A DNA stretch of 64,000 bases from Phytohabitans houttuyneae (GTDB taxonomy: Bacteria; Actinomycetota; Actinomycetes; Mycobacteriales; Micromonosporaceae). This document shows, one piece after another, positions 35,654 through 43,967 of this stretch. The notes beneath the pieces are model-generated. The model worked only from the letters and a program-made list of their open reading frames with translations, did not search any database and was not told the origin of the DNA. The stretch's first letter is position 1. Every line of letters begins with the position of its first letter. The stretch lies in NCBI RefSeq assembly GCF_011764425.1, contig NZ_BLPF01000001.1:1-64000 (forward strand), read 5' to 3'. Position numbers and translations under genes: made by a program.

Positions 35654-36741
35654 GGCACCCGTACCCGCAAAGTGAACCCCCTCTCCGGCGCGCGGCCGAC
35701 GGTGAGCGAGCCGCCGGCGGCCTCCGCCCGCTCCCGCAGCCCGGCCAGGCCCCGCCCGGTGGACGCGCCGTCCGGGCCGTGGCCGTCGTCGGTGACCTCG
35801 ACCTCCCGCGGCGTGACGCGGATCCGGCAGCGCTTGGCACCGCTGTGGCGCACCACGTTTGTGACACCTTCCCGCACGACCCAGCCGAACAGCTCGCGAC
35901 GCTCCGGCGGCACCTGCTCCACGTCCTCGGGCAGGTCGGCCTCGATGCCCGCCGAAGTGAGCGCGGCCTGCGCGCCGGCGAGCTCGGCGGCCAGCGACGC
36001 CTGTGCGTACCCGGCGACGGCCGCGCGCACGTCCCGCAGCGACTGGCGGGCGAGCCGCTCGACGTCGCCGATCTCCTCCTCGGCGCGTTCCGGCGCCAGG
36101 CGCACGAGCCGGCCGGCCAGCTCGGCCTTGACCGCGACCACGGTGAGCGAGTGGCCGAGCAGGTCGTGCAGGTCGCGGGCGAGGCGGTTGCGCTCGTCGG
36201 CGACCGCGAGGCGGGCGATCTCCTCGCGGGCGGCGGCGAGCTCCGAGTTGCGCTTGAGCAGCTGGGTCACGCCGAGCACGATCAGGCAGGCCAGGAAGAT
36301 GGAGAAGCTGAGGTCGAAGCGGGGCTCCCAGCCGGGTACCGCGTACGGCACGACCGAGGGCGCCAGCACCAGCGCCGCCGCCAGCGCGACGGCCGCGCGG
36401 CGGGGCAGGGCGAAGAGCGCGACGACGGCGATGAAGGCGTACATGCCGAGCGCGCTCTCCCCGATCGCCGGCATGATCGCCAGGGAGAGCGCGAACATCG
36501 CGGCCACGCTCGCCCACCCCCACCAGCCGGGTATCGGGCGGCGCTGCTCGCGGGCGCGGCGGAACGCGGAGAAGAACCAGATGAAGATCGCCGCGAACAG
36601 ACCGACCGCCACCACGCCGAGCGCGCGCACGGCCGGCCTGTCCTCGCGCCACGCCTGGACGAGCGGCTCGATCAGGTAGACCAGCCAGACCCCGTACCAG
36701 AGGTGGAAGACGCGTCCCCGCACGCTGCGAACGCTACTCAT
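35650..36741 (-). CDS. DesK/NarX-type sensor histidine kinase
   Basis: This 363-residue kinase has about five or six membrane helices in residues 15-165 and no large extracytoplasmic domain. The HisKA_3 dimerisation domain holds the phosphoacceptor histidine in ARDLHDLLGHSLTVV. The C-terminal HATPase domain has the N-box REGVTNVVRHS and the GRGLAGLRERA loop. The mostly membrane-embedded sensor suggests detection of membrane state or of a lipophilic ligand. It overlaps the permease stop and the regulator start by 4 bases each. Confidence 0.92.
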   Translation of the reverse strand: MSSVRSVRGRVFHLWYGVWLVYLIEPLVQAWREDRPAVRALGVVAVGLFAAIFIWFFSAFRRAREQRRPIPGWWGWASVAAMFALSLAIMPAIGESALGMYAFIAVVALFALPRRAAVALAAALVLAPSVVPYAVPGWEPRFDLSFSIFLACLIVLGVTQLLKRNSELAAAREEIARLAVADERNRLARDLHDLLGHSLTVVAVKAELAGRLVRLAPERAEEEIGDVERLARQSLRDVRAAVAGYAQASLAAELAGAQAALTSAGIEADLPEDVEQVPPERRELFGWVVREGVTNVVRHSGAKRCRIRVTPREVEVTDDGHGPDGASTGRGLAGLRERAEAAGGSLTVGRAPERGFTLRVRVP

Positions 36742-37571
36742 GCCCGTGCGGTGTCGGCGCGGAACCGCCGCAGCGCGATCGCGCCCAGTCCCACCGCCCA
36801 GGCCAGCAGCACCAGCAGCGCGCGCGGGTCGAGCGAGCCGTGGAAGAGCGGGTTGCGGGCGAGCTGGCCGACCCAGTACGCGGGCGTGAACTCGGCGATG
36901 TCCCGCATCAGCCGCGGCATGACCTCGACCGGCACCCACAGCCCGCCGAACGCGGCGAGCAGCATGTACAGCAGCGCGGAGATCTGCTGCACGCTGTCCG
37001 GAGTGGCGATGTAGCCGATGACCACGCCGAGCGCGGCGAACGGCAGCGCGCCGAGCCACGAGCCGACGAACACCAGCAGCCACGTCGCCGCCGACAGGTG
37101 CACGCCGAGCGCGAGCGCGCCGATCAGGTACACGACGACGAGCGGCGGGACGGCCATCAGCAGCGAGGTGGCCACCTTGATGGCGACATACCGGCTGGGG
37201 CGCAGCGGGGTGAGGCGCAGCTGGCGGTTCCAGCCGATGCCCCGCTCGACGGCGATCGAACCGCCCCGCCCCATCACGCTGGTCATCGAGCCGAAGACGC
37301 CCAGGCTGACCATGATGTACGCCGAGGCGTCCACGCCGTTGAGATCCTGGCCCTTGTTGAGGCCGCCGAAGACCAGCAGCAGCACGGCCGGCATGAGCAT
37401 GCTGAAGATCAGCACACGCCGGTTGCGGGGCAGCCGCTTGAGCTCCATCAGCAGGTACGTCCACCCTGCGCGCCACGCTCCGCTGTTCCGCGCTCGTCCG
37501 CCGCCGAGGTCCAGGTCCGTAGCCGCACGAATCCCGCTCACACGAATCCCGCTCACACGAATCCCGCTCAT
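36738..37571 (-). CDS. ABC-2 type transporter permease
   Basis: This 277-residue membrane subunit has six hydrophobic segments and the typical N-terminal YLLMELKRLPRNRRVLIFSM region of ABC-2 exporters. GGLWVPVEVMPRLMRDIAEFTP precedes the last helix. The first 15 residues are three copies of a five-residue unit encoded by a perfect 15-base triplication. Each copy offers a start codon (ATG at 37571, then two GTGs). It partners the ATPase encoded immediately upstream. Confidence 0.9.
   Translation of the reverse strand: MSGIRVSGIRVSGIRAATDLDLGGGRARNSGAWRAGWTYLLMELKRLPRNRRVLIFSMLMPAVLLLVFGGLNKGQDLNGVDASAYIMVSLGVFGSMTSVMGRGGSIAVERGIGWNRQLRLTPLRPSRYVAIKVATSLLMAVPPLVVVYLIGALALGVHLSAATWLLVFVGSWLGALPFAALGVVIGYIATPDSVQQISALLYMLLAAFGGLWVPVEVMPRLMRDIAEFTPAYWVGQLARNPLFHGSLDPRALLVLLAWAVGLGAIALRRFRADTARA
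37526..37570 (-). repeat. 15-base triplication over the permease start
   Basis: Three perfect copies of CACGAATCCCGCTCA lie at 37526, 37541 and 37556. On the coding strand each reads start codon-Ser-Gly-Ile-Arg, so the permease could initiate at ATG or either GTG. Confidence 0.85.
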
Positions 37572-38455
37572 TTGACTGCCTCCATGGTGAGCGCCACGAA
37601 CGCGTCCTCGAGGCCGCGCGCGGTGACTTCGATGTCGTACGCCGGTGTGGTGGTGATGAGCGCGCGCAGCGCCGCGTCCGAGTCGCGGCAGGTCAGCAGC
37701 ACCGCGTCGCCGCGGGTCTCCACCTCGTCGACGCCGGGCAGGCCGGCTAGGGCACCCGGGTCCGCGCCGGGCAGCGTGGCCCGGATCGTGCGGCCGGAGA
37801 CCTGGGCCTTGATCTGCGCGGCGGTACCGTCGGCGACCACCCGCCCGGCCCGCACGAACACGATCCGGTCGGCGAACGCGTCCGCCTCCTCCAGGTAGTG
37901 CGTGGCGAACAGCACCGTGCGGCCGTGGCCGCTCTCCTCCCGCATCGCCGCCCAGAACGAGCGCCGCGCCTCCACGTCCAGGCCGGTGGTGGGCTCGTCC
38001 AGCACGATCAGCTCGGGGTCGGCGACCAGCGCCATCGCGAACCGCACCCGCTGCTGCTGCCCGCCGGAGAGCTTGGCGACCCGGCGGCCGGCGAGGTCCG
38101 TGAGGCCGGCGCGGGCGAGCACGTCGGGCACCGCGCGGTGGCCGGCGTACAGGGCGGCGGACAGCTCGACGATCTCCCGGACGGTGAGGTCGGGCAGCAG
38201 CCCGCCGGACTGGAGCAGCGCCCCCACCCTGCCGGCGGCGATGGCCGCGGCCGGTGCCATCCCGAACAGCAGCGCGCTGCCGCTGTCCGGCCGGGCGAGG
38301 CCGAGCAGCATGTCGATGGTGGTGGACTTGCCGGCGCCGTTCGGGCCGAGGAGGGCGACGACCTCGCCGGGCCGGATGGTGAGGTCGAGGCCGTCGACGG
38401 CGCGCACGTTGCCGTACGACTTGGTGAGCCCGTGGAGGGCGACGGTCGGTGTCAT
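37568..38455 (-). CDS. ABC transporter ATP-binding protein (drug/antibiotic exporter type)
   Basis: This 295-residue ATPase has Walker A LLGPNGAGKST, signature KLSGGQQQRVRFAMAL, Walker B LIVLDEPTTGLD and an H-loop FATHYLEEAD. The roughly 80-residue C-terminal extension is typical of DrrA/CcmA-like exporters. It is the first gene of the exporter and two-component operon and overlaps the permease by 4 bases. The likely role is efflux of a lipophilic compound, controlled by the kinase/regulator pair downstream. Confidence 0.93.
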   Translation of the reverse strand: MTPTVALHGLTKSYGNVRAVDGLDLTIRPGEVVALLGPNGAGKSTTIDMLLGLARPDSGSALLFGMAPAAAIAAGRVGALLQSGGLLPDLTVREIVELSAALYAGHRAVPDVLARAGLTDLAGRRVAKLSGGQQQRVRFAMALVADPELIVLDEPTTGLDVEARRSFWAAMREESGHGRTVLFATHYLEEADAFADRIVFVRAGRVVADGTAAQIKAQVSGRTIRATLPGADPGALAGLPGVDEVETRGDAVLLTCRDSDAALRALITTTPAYDIEVTARGLEDAFVALTMEAVK

Positions 38456-38523
38456 GCACCTACCGTCCGGCGGCGCGGGCCCCCGCGCGTACGCCGCTCG
38501 TCAGCCCCGGGGCATGACGGATG

Positions 38524-39525
38524 TCATGGCCGCCCGTGCGCCCAGGTCCGGCGGTACCAGTAGAAGGTGCGGCGCAGCCCGTCGGCGAGGTCGACGGAGG
38601 GCTCGAAGGCGGTGAGTCGGCGCAGCTTGGCCAGGTCGGGGGCGCGCCGGGCGGGCGAGCCGGGCGGGGCGGGCTCGGCCACCACCCGGGTCTCCACGCC
38701 GGCGATCCGCAGCACCATGCGGGCCACCTCGCCGATCGCGGCCTGCGGGGCGTCGTTTCCGATGTGGACGATCTCGCCGACCGCGGCCGGCGCCTCCATC
38801 AGCCGCAGCGTGGCCTCGACCGCGTCGTCGACGAAGCAGAACGCGCGCTTGCGGTGCGGCCCCTTGACCAGGAACGGGTCGTCGCCGCGCACGGCGCGCA
38901 GGCACATCTGCGGGATCAGGTGGTCGGTGCCCATGCGCGGCCCGTACACGTCGTAGAAGCGCCCCACCACCACCCGGCTGCGGCCGGCGCGGGCCGCGTG
39001 CACGAGCGCGGCCTCGGCGAACAGGCGGCTCGCCGCGTACGCCGAGCGGGGCTCGGCCAGGTCGCCGACCACCACCGGCTCGGACTCCTCGGTCGGCACC
39101 TGCACGACGCCGTCCTCGACGCCGTCCGCGTACACCTCGCCGGAGGAGGCGAAGAAGACCTTGTCGCCGGGCGCGGCCCAGTCGAGCAGGTGAAGGGCGG
39201 CGAGGGCGTGCCCGCGCACCGACCGGACCGGGTCGGACTCGATCGCCCTCGGCAGCGGCGCGGGCGGCAGCAGGTAGATCTGCGCCCAGCCGCGCTGCAG
39301 GGCGGACCAGGTGGCGGGGTCGGTGAGGTCACCGGCGATGAGCTCGACGCCGGGCGTGGCGCCGAGCGCGGCCACCTCGGCGCGGTTTCGGCCACGGGAC
39401 AGGTTGTCGACCACCACGACGTGGTAGCCCTCGGTCACCAAGCGTCGCGCGAGGTGCAGGCCGAAGAAGTCGGCGCCGCCCAATATGAGAGCCCGAGCCT
39501 TCAGGCTGACCGCTCCGCCGTTCAC
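38524..39525 (-). CDS. NAD-dependent epimerase/dehydratase (extended SDR)
   Basis: This 333-residue protein has the nucleotide-binding loop GGADFFGLHLA near residue 16 and the catalytic serine region FFASSGEVY. The tyrosine lies in SAYAASRLFAEA. In place of the usual YxxxK the sequence has arginine, which is unusual for an active extended SDR. GPHRKRAFCFVDDAVEA and the C-terminal region resemble UDP-glucuronate decarboxylases and related nucleotide-sugar enzymes. The start is GTG at 39525. It stands alone, upstream of the exporter operon on the same strand. Confidence 0.83.
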   Translation of the reverse strand: MNGGAVSLKARALILGGADFFGLHLARRLVTEGYHVVVVDNLSRGRNRAEVAALGATPGVELIAGDLTDPATWSALQRGWAQIYLLPPAPLPRAIESDPVRSVRGHALAALHLLDWAAPGDKVFFASSGEVYADGVEDGVVQVPTEESEPVVVGDLAEPRSAYAASRLFAEAALVHAARAGRSRVVVGRFYDVYGPRMGTDHLIPQMCLRAVRGDDPFLVKGPHRKRAFCFVDDAVEATLRLMEAPAAVGEIVHIGNDAPQAAIGEVARMVLRIAGVETRVVAEPAPPGSPARRAPDLAKLRRLTAFEPSVDLADGLRRTFYWYRRTWAHGRP

Positions 39526-39627
39526 CGCCTATGTCCCCCAAGCCCACGCTCTCCGACGCAGAACGTTAGCAACGTGGGGCTGAGCCCCAAAGAGGTGCGT
39601 CGATTGCACGACAGGGCAGGTCAGAGG

Positions 39628-39646
39628 TTATGTTAGGCTCACCAAA
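39628..39646 (+). promoter_or_regulatory. Candidate IdeR/DmdR iron box
   Basis: TTATGTTAGGCTCACCAAA matches the 19-base actinobacterial iron-box consensus (TTAGGTTAGGCTAACCTAA) at most positions. It lies 27 bases before the GTG start of a FecE-type ATPase. This implies repression by an iron-loaded IdeR-type regulator and induction under iron limitation. Confidence 0.75.
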
Positions 39647-39672
39647 CTTCGTGGGACCGGGGGTGGTTTCTC

Positions 39673-40551
39673 GTGCCGACGCGGCTGGCCGGCGAAGGGC
39701 TCACGCTCGCGTACGACCAGCGGGTCGTGACCGAGGGACTAAGCGTGACAATCCCCGACAACTCGTTCACCGTGATCGTGGGTCCCAACGCGTGCGGCAA
39801 GTCCACGCTCCTGCGCGCCCTCTCCCGCATGCTCCGCCCCCGCACCGGCGCCGTCCACCTCGACGGCAAGGCCATCACGTCGTACCCGTCCAAAGAGGTC
39901 GCCCGCCGCCTCGGCCTGCTCCCCCAGACCTCGATCGCGCCGGACGGCATCACGGTCACCGACCTCGTCGCCCGCGGCCGCTTCCCGCACCAGCGCCTGC
40001 TGCGCCAGTGGTCCCGCGAGGACGAGCGGGTGGTGCGCGAGTCGATGGCCGCCACCGGCGTCACCGACCTCGCCGACCGCCTGGTCGACGAGCTCTCCGG
40101 CGGCCAGCGGCAGCGGGTGTGGCTGGCGATGGCCCTCGCCCAGCAGACCGGCATCCTGCTACTGGACGAGCCCACCACGTTTCTCGACATCACCCACCAG
40201 GTCGAGGTGCTCGACCTCTGCGCCGACCTGCAGGAGACCGGCGGCCGCACCCTCGTCGCGGTGCTGCACGACCTCAACCAGGCCTGCCGGTACGCCACCC
40301 ACCTGATCGCCATGCGCGACGGCCGCATCGTGGCCGAGGGCGCGCCCGGCGACATCGTCGACGCCGCGCTGGTGGGCGAGGTGTTCGGCCTGGCCTGCCG
40401 GGTCATCCCCGACCCGGAGACGGGCAGCCCGCTGGTGGTGCCGGCCGCCCGCCGCCCCTCCCGCGGGCCTCAGGACACGAGCTGGGACGCGACGGCCGAG
40501 GCGGTGTCGGCCGGGATCGCGAAGCCGAGCCCGATGTTGCCGCTGTCCTGA
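39673..40551 (+). CDS. Fe(III)-siderophore ABC transporter ATP-binding protein
   Basis: This 292-residue FecE/FhuC-type ATPase has Walker A GPNACGKST (37-45), a Q-loop at LGLLPQT, signature DELSGGQRQRVWLAMAL, Walker B ILLLDEPTT and an H-loop VLHDLNQA. It follows a candidate iron box, supporting a role in ferric siderophore uptake. No permease or binding protein is adjacent, so it must serve a transporter encoded elsewhere. The last roughly 25 residues extend past the normal family end. They run across the HtrA remnant on the other strand, as if the original 3' end had been replaced. Confidence 0.9.
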   Translation: MPTRLAGEGLTLAYDQRVVTEGLSVTIPDNSFTVIVGPNACGKSTLLRALSRMLRPRTGAVHLDGKAITSYPSKEVARRLGLLPQTSIAPDGITVTDLVARGRFPHQRLLRQWSREDERVVRESMAATGVTDLADRLVDELSGGQRQRVWLAMALAQQTGILLLDEPTTFLDITHQVEVLDLCADLQETGGRTLVAVLHDLNQACRYATHLIAMRDGRIVAEGAPGDIVDAALVGEVFGLACRVIPDPETGSPLVVPAARRPSRGPQDTSWDATAEAVSAGIAKPSPMLPLS

Positions 40552-40616
40552 CCCGTCGTGGCGATCGCCACCGTGATCCCGACAACCCGGCCGCTGGAGT
40601 CGACGAGTGCCGTCAC
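40470..40616 (-). pseudogene. Remnant of an HtrA/DegP-type serine protease
   Basis: A 48-codon frame starts with GTG overlapping the kinase stop. It reads ALVDSSGRVVGITVAIA and then SGNIGLGFAIPADTASAVA. This is the strand-helix end of a trypsin-like HtrA protease domain, starting just after the catalytic GNSGG serine. The catalytic triad, the membrane anchor and the PDZ domain are all missing. In MprAB-type loci an HtrA/PepD protease follows the kinase, so a deletion has probably removed most of the gene here. It overlaps the 3' end of the FecE-like gene by 82 bases. Confidence 0.75.
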
Positions 40617-42049
40617 TGTGAACCCGGCAGCCGCACGACGAACTCGGTGCGGCCCGGCCCGCTCTCGACCTCGACGCTCCCGCCGTGCGCGTCCACCACC
40701 GCCGCGACGATGGCGAGCCCGAGGCCCGTGCTGCCGGCGGCGCGGGAGCGGGAGGTGTCGCCGCGCGCGAACCGTTCGAAGACGTCGTCCTGCAGCTCCG
40801 GCGCGATGCCCGGCCCCGTGTCCAGCACGCTGACCTGCGCGCCTCCCCCGTCCCAGGGACGCAGGGTGACGGTGACCTCGGTGCCCGGCGGGGTGTGGGT
40901 ACGCGCGTTCGCCAGCAGGTTGCCGACGACCTGGTGCAGGCGCGCCGCGTCGCCGGGCACGGTGACCGCCTCCTCGGGCAGGTCGAGCCGCCACCGGTGC
41001 TCCGGCCCGGCCACGTGCGCGTCGCTGACCGCGTCGACGAGCAGCCGGGACAGGTCCACCGGCTCCGTCTCCAGTGGACGGCCCGAGTCGAGGCGGGCCA
41101 GCAGCAGCAGGTCGTCGACGAGCGTGGTCATCCGCGCCGACTCCGACTCCACCCGCCGCAGCGCGTGCGCCACGTCCGGCGGCACCTCGTCACGGCCCCG
41201 GCGGGTCACCTCCGCGTACCCGCGGATCGCGGCGAGGGGCGTGCGCAGCTCGTGGCTGGCGTCGGCGACGAACTGCCGTACCCGCGTCTCGCTGGCCTGC
41301 CGCGCGGAGAGCGCGGCGGCGACGTGCCCCAGCATGCGGTTGAGCGCCGCGCCCACCTGCCCGACCTCGGTGCGCGGGTCGGTGTCCGCCTCGGGCACGC
41401 GCACCGACAGCGCCACCTCGCCCCGGTCCAGCGGCAGCTCGGCGACCCGCCCGGCGGTGGCGGCGACGCGGCGCAATGGCCGCAGCGCGCGGCCGATGAT
41501 GAACGCGCCGACACTCATGGCCAGGAGCACGCCCGCGCCGACGACGGCCACCTCGATGGCGACCAGCCGCAGCACGGTGTCGTTGACGGAGCCGAGGGGG
41601 ATCGCGGTGATCGAGTCGCCGTCGGGCGTCTTCACCGCGACCACCCGGTACCCGCCGAGGCCGGGCAGCTCGGTCGTGCGGATCGTGCCGTCGACGGGCA
41701 CCGAGGCCAGCGCCCGCCCCTGCTCGGCGGTGATGTCGCTGCGGCCCCGGTCGGCATAGGGGTCGGCCCGCTCACCCGACACGGCACCGCCGGGGCGGAC
41801 GACCGCGCGGACGGTGTCCTTCGGCTGGCCGGGCCGGACGGTGCCCGGGTCGCCCGGCCCTCTCATGTGGAAGCCGACGTCGCGCCGGGCCTCCTCCTGG
41901 ACCTGCGCGTCGACCTGCTGGATGAGGTAGTCCCGCACCGCGAACGTGGTGGCCACCCCGATCGTCAGCCCGACCACCGCGAGCAGCGCGATGACGGCCG
42001 CGAGCAGGCGGGCCCGCAGCGACCAGCTACTGCGCCGGCTTGAGGACAT
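40613..42049 (-). CDS. Two-component sensor histidine kinase (MprB-like)
   Basis: This 478-residue kinase has a first membrane helix near residues 14-36 and an extracytoplasmic domain of about 120 residues. A second helix precedes the HAMP linker (GRALRPLRRVA). The HisKA histidine is in FVADASHELRTPLAAIRGYA, and the HATPase domain has the N-box VGNLLANARTH and DTGPGIAP. The ATG at 42049 lies inside the end of the response-regulator gene, so the pair is translationally coupled. The protease remnant downstream suggests the ancestral unit was regulator, kinase and HtrA, acting in envelope stress. Confidence 0.92.
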   Translation of the reverse strand: MSSSRRSSWSLRARLLAAVIALLAVVGLTIGVATTFAVRDYLIQQVDAQVQEEARRDVGFHMRGPGDPGTVRPGQPKDTVRAVVRPGGAVSGERADPYADRGRSDITAEQGRALASVPVDGTIRTTELPGLGGYRVVAVKTPDGDSITAIPLGSVNDTVLRLVAIEVAVVGAGVLLAMSVGAFIIGRALRPLRRVAATAGRVAELPLDRGEVALSVRVPEADTDPRTEVGQVGAALNRMLGHVAAALSARQASETRVRQFVADASHELRTPLAAIRGYAEVTRRGRDEVPPDVAHALRRVESESARMTTLVDDLLLLARLDSGRPLETEPVDLSRLLVDAVSDAHVAGPEHRWRLDLPEEAVTVPGDAARLHQVVGNLLANARTHTPPGTEVTVTLRPWDGGGAQVSVLDTGPGIAPELQDDVFERFARGDTSRSRAAGSTGLGLAIVAAVVDAHGGSVEVESGPGRTEFVVRLPGSQ

Positions 42050-42758
42050 AGCCCGCGCCACGCAGGGTGTGGATCATCGGCGGGCGGCCCGCGTCGATCT
42101 TCTTGCGCAGGTACGAGATGTACAGCTCGACGACGTTCGCCTGCCCGCCGAAGTCGTAGTTCCACACGCGGTCGAGGATCTGCGCCTTGCTCAACACCCG
42201 GCGGGGGTTGCGCATGAGGTACCGCAGCAGCTCGAACTCGGTCGCGGTCAGCGACACGAGGTCGCCGCCGCGCCGCACCTCGTGGCTGTCCTCGTCGAGG
42301 CTCAGGTCGCCCACCACGAGCACCGCGTCGTCGCGCGTGGTGCCCACGCCGGCCCGCCGCATCAGCGCGCGCAGCCGGGCCACGACCTCCTCCAGGCTGA
42401 ACGGCTTGGTCACGTAGTCGTCGCCGCCCGCGGTCAGCCCCGCCACCCGGTCCTCGACCGCGTCCCGCGCGGTGAGGAAGAGCACCGGGACGTCGGGCCG
42501 CACGCCGCGCAGCCGCCGCAGGACCTCCAGGCCGTCGAGGTCGGGCAGCATGATGTCGAGCACCACCGCGTCCGGCTCGAACTCGCGCGCCACCCGCACC
42601 GCGGCCAGCCCGTTGCCGGCGCTTCGCACCTGCCAGCCCTCGTAGCGCAGGGCCATCGACAGCAGGTCGGTGAGCGTGGCCTCGTCGTCCACGACGAGCA
42701 CCCGCACCGGCTCACCGTCCGGCCGGCGCAGCTCGGGCCCGGCCGTCCTCGCGTTCAC
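42027..42758 (-). CDS. OmpR/PhoB-type response regulator
   Basis: This 243-residue regulator has the receiver motif VLVVDDEA, phosphoacceptor in AVVLDIMLPDLDG and switch lysine in YVTKPF. A winged-helix DNA-binding domain follows, with SLTATEFELLRYLMRNPRRV and RGAGYVLKP. The GTG at 42758 places the receiver domain about 17 residues in. It overlaps the kinase by 23 bases. It diverges from an ApbE-like gene across 134 bases that contain the inverted repeat CTGTGA-N5-TCACAG, a plausible autoregulatory site. Confidence 0.92.
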   Translation of the reverse strand: MNARTAGPELRRPDGEPVRVLVVDDEATLTDLLSMALRYEGWQVRSAGNGLAAVRVAREFEPDAVVLDIMLPDLDGLEVLRRLRGVRPDVPVLFLTARDAVEDRVAGLTAGGDDYVTKPFSLEEVVARLRALMRRAGVGTTRDDAVLVVGDLSLDEDSHEVRRGGDLVSLTATEFELLRYLMRNPRRVLSKAQILDRVWNYDFGGQANVVELYISYLRKKIDAGRPPMIHTLRGAGYVLKPAQ

Positions 42759-42823
42759 GCTGATCACGCTCCTAATGCTGGCGAGCGCGCCTGTGCCCGG
42801 CCTGGGCCGTTTCTGTGCGCCAA

Positions 42824-42840
42824 CTGTGAGAATGTCACAG
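42824..42840. promoter_or_regulatory. Inverted repeat in the regulator/ApbE-like intergenic region
   Basis: CTGTGA and TCACAG are perfect 6-base arms separated by 5 bases. The repeat lies 66 bases before the response-regulator start and 53 bases before the ApbE-like gene. It could be an operator for either divergent promoter. Several CGCACAGCC-like direct repeats follow at 42846-42880. Confidence 0.45.
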
Positions 42841-42892
42841 CTCCCGCACAGCCGCGCCCGAACAGCCGCACAGCCCGAAGCCGCACGCTTCC

Positions 42893-43639
42893 GTGGTGTC
42901 CCTGCCCTTCTCACTCGCTGTCGCTCAGCCTTTGTCACACTCCTCGGTCGGCACCGTGGCTCGCGAGGCGCGGCGCCTGGTGGCCCGCGAGGTCGCCGCC
43001 GCGCGCGCCGCCCTGGCCCGCGAACTGCCGAGCGTCACGCTCGCCGCCGGCCGCCCGGTCCACCTGAGCCCCGTCCTGGCCGACCTCGTCCGCGCCGCCC
43101 TGGAGGCCGCCCGGCTGACGGACGGCGCCGTGGACCCGACGGTCGGCGCGGCGCTGCTCCACACCCGACCGTGGCTGCCGGCCTGCGGCTCCGCGGTAGG
43201 CCTGTTGGGGGCCCGCCGCCACAGCTGGCGCGACGTCCGCCTCGACGGCCGGTGGCTGACGCTGCCCCGGACCGTCCTGCTGGACCTGAACGCCACGGCC
43301 GCCGCGCGCACGGCCGACCGCTGCGCCACCCTCGTCACGACCCGCTTCGGCGTGGGCGCGCGGGTGAGCGTGGCCGGCGACGTGGCCACCTGCGGCCCCG
43401 CGCCGGCGGGCGGCTGGCCCGTCCCCGGCTGGCCGGGCACGCTGCCCGCGGGACGGTCACTGGGCACGTCACGCGCGCCGCTGGTCGACCCCGCCACCGG
43501 CCGGCCCGCACCGCGGACCTGGACGGCGGTGACGGTCGAGGCGGCGGACGCGCTGACCGCGAGCGCCTTGGCCAAGGCCGCCGACCTGCGCCCCGACACC
43601 CCGCTCCCGCCGGGCACGCGCGCCCACACCGTCTCCTGA
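42893..43639 (+). CDS. Degenerate ApbE-family (FMN transferase-like) protein
   Basis: This 248-residue protein keeps the ApbE outline: AARLTDGAVDPTVGAALL corresponds to the region preceding the FAD site, and later LVDPATGRPA replaces hIxDPxTG. The key motifs are altered. LDLNATAAARTADRC stands for the DxGGxxKGxAxD motif and has lost its glycines and lysine. SVAGDVATCG stands for SxGGD. FMN transferase activity is therefore doubtful. It is divergent from the OmpR-type system and probably regulated by it. A substrate-binding or regulatory role is possible. Confidence 0.7.
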   Translation: MVSLPFSLAVAQPLSHSSVGTVAREARRLVAREVAAARAALARELPSVTLAAGRPVHLSPVLADLVRAALEAARLTDGAVDPTVGAALLHTRPWLPACGSAVGLLGARRHSWRDVRLDGRWLTLPRTVLLDLNATAAARTADRCATLVTTRFGVGARVSVAGDVATCGPAPAGGWPVPGWPGTLPAGRSLGTSRAPLVDPATGRPAPRTWTAVTVEAADALTASALAKAADLRPDTPLPPGTRAHTVS

Positions 43640-43659
43640 GCCCGCGATCCGGCAGCCTT

Positions 43660-43745
43660 TTTTGATGATGTGAGCTACCGCGACGTCCGCGGTGGTCCGG
43701 ACCGTTGCTCCCGCGGCCTCGCCCTCCGCGGTCGCCCAGCTCACC
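43660..43745 (+). repeat. Dispersed repeat copy after the ApbE-like gene
   Basis: The core begins GATGTGAGCTACCGCGACGT at about 43668, includes GGTCCGGACC and ends CCTCCGCGGTCGCC near 43738. It starts 20 bases after the stop codon. The TIR is missing on this side. Confidence 0.72.
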
Positions 43746-43875
43746 CCTTCTGGCGCGCGGCTGACAGCGCCGGCCGGTCGCGCCGCTACCGGTGGCCGTT
43801 GTTGCCCCGACGTGCCACGGCGCTTGGTCGTTTCACCGCACCCCGCACCCGCGCAGGCCGCCCCACCGGCAGACC

Positions 43876-43950
43876 ATCTGAGCTGCGGCGGCCGTCCGCA
43901 GTCGTCCGGACCGTTGCTTCGCGGCCTCACCTTCCGCGCTGGGCGCGGTT
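43876..43950 (+). repeat. Shortened copy of the dispersed repeat
   Basis: A degenerate core has CTGAGCTGCGGCGGCCGTCC, the altered palindrome CGTCCGGACCG and CGGCCTCACCTTCCGCG. It lies 130 bases from the preceding copy in the same orientation. Confidence 0.55.
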
Positions 43951-43967
43951 AACCCCGGGTCCCGTTG

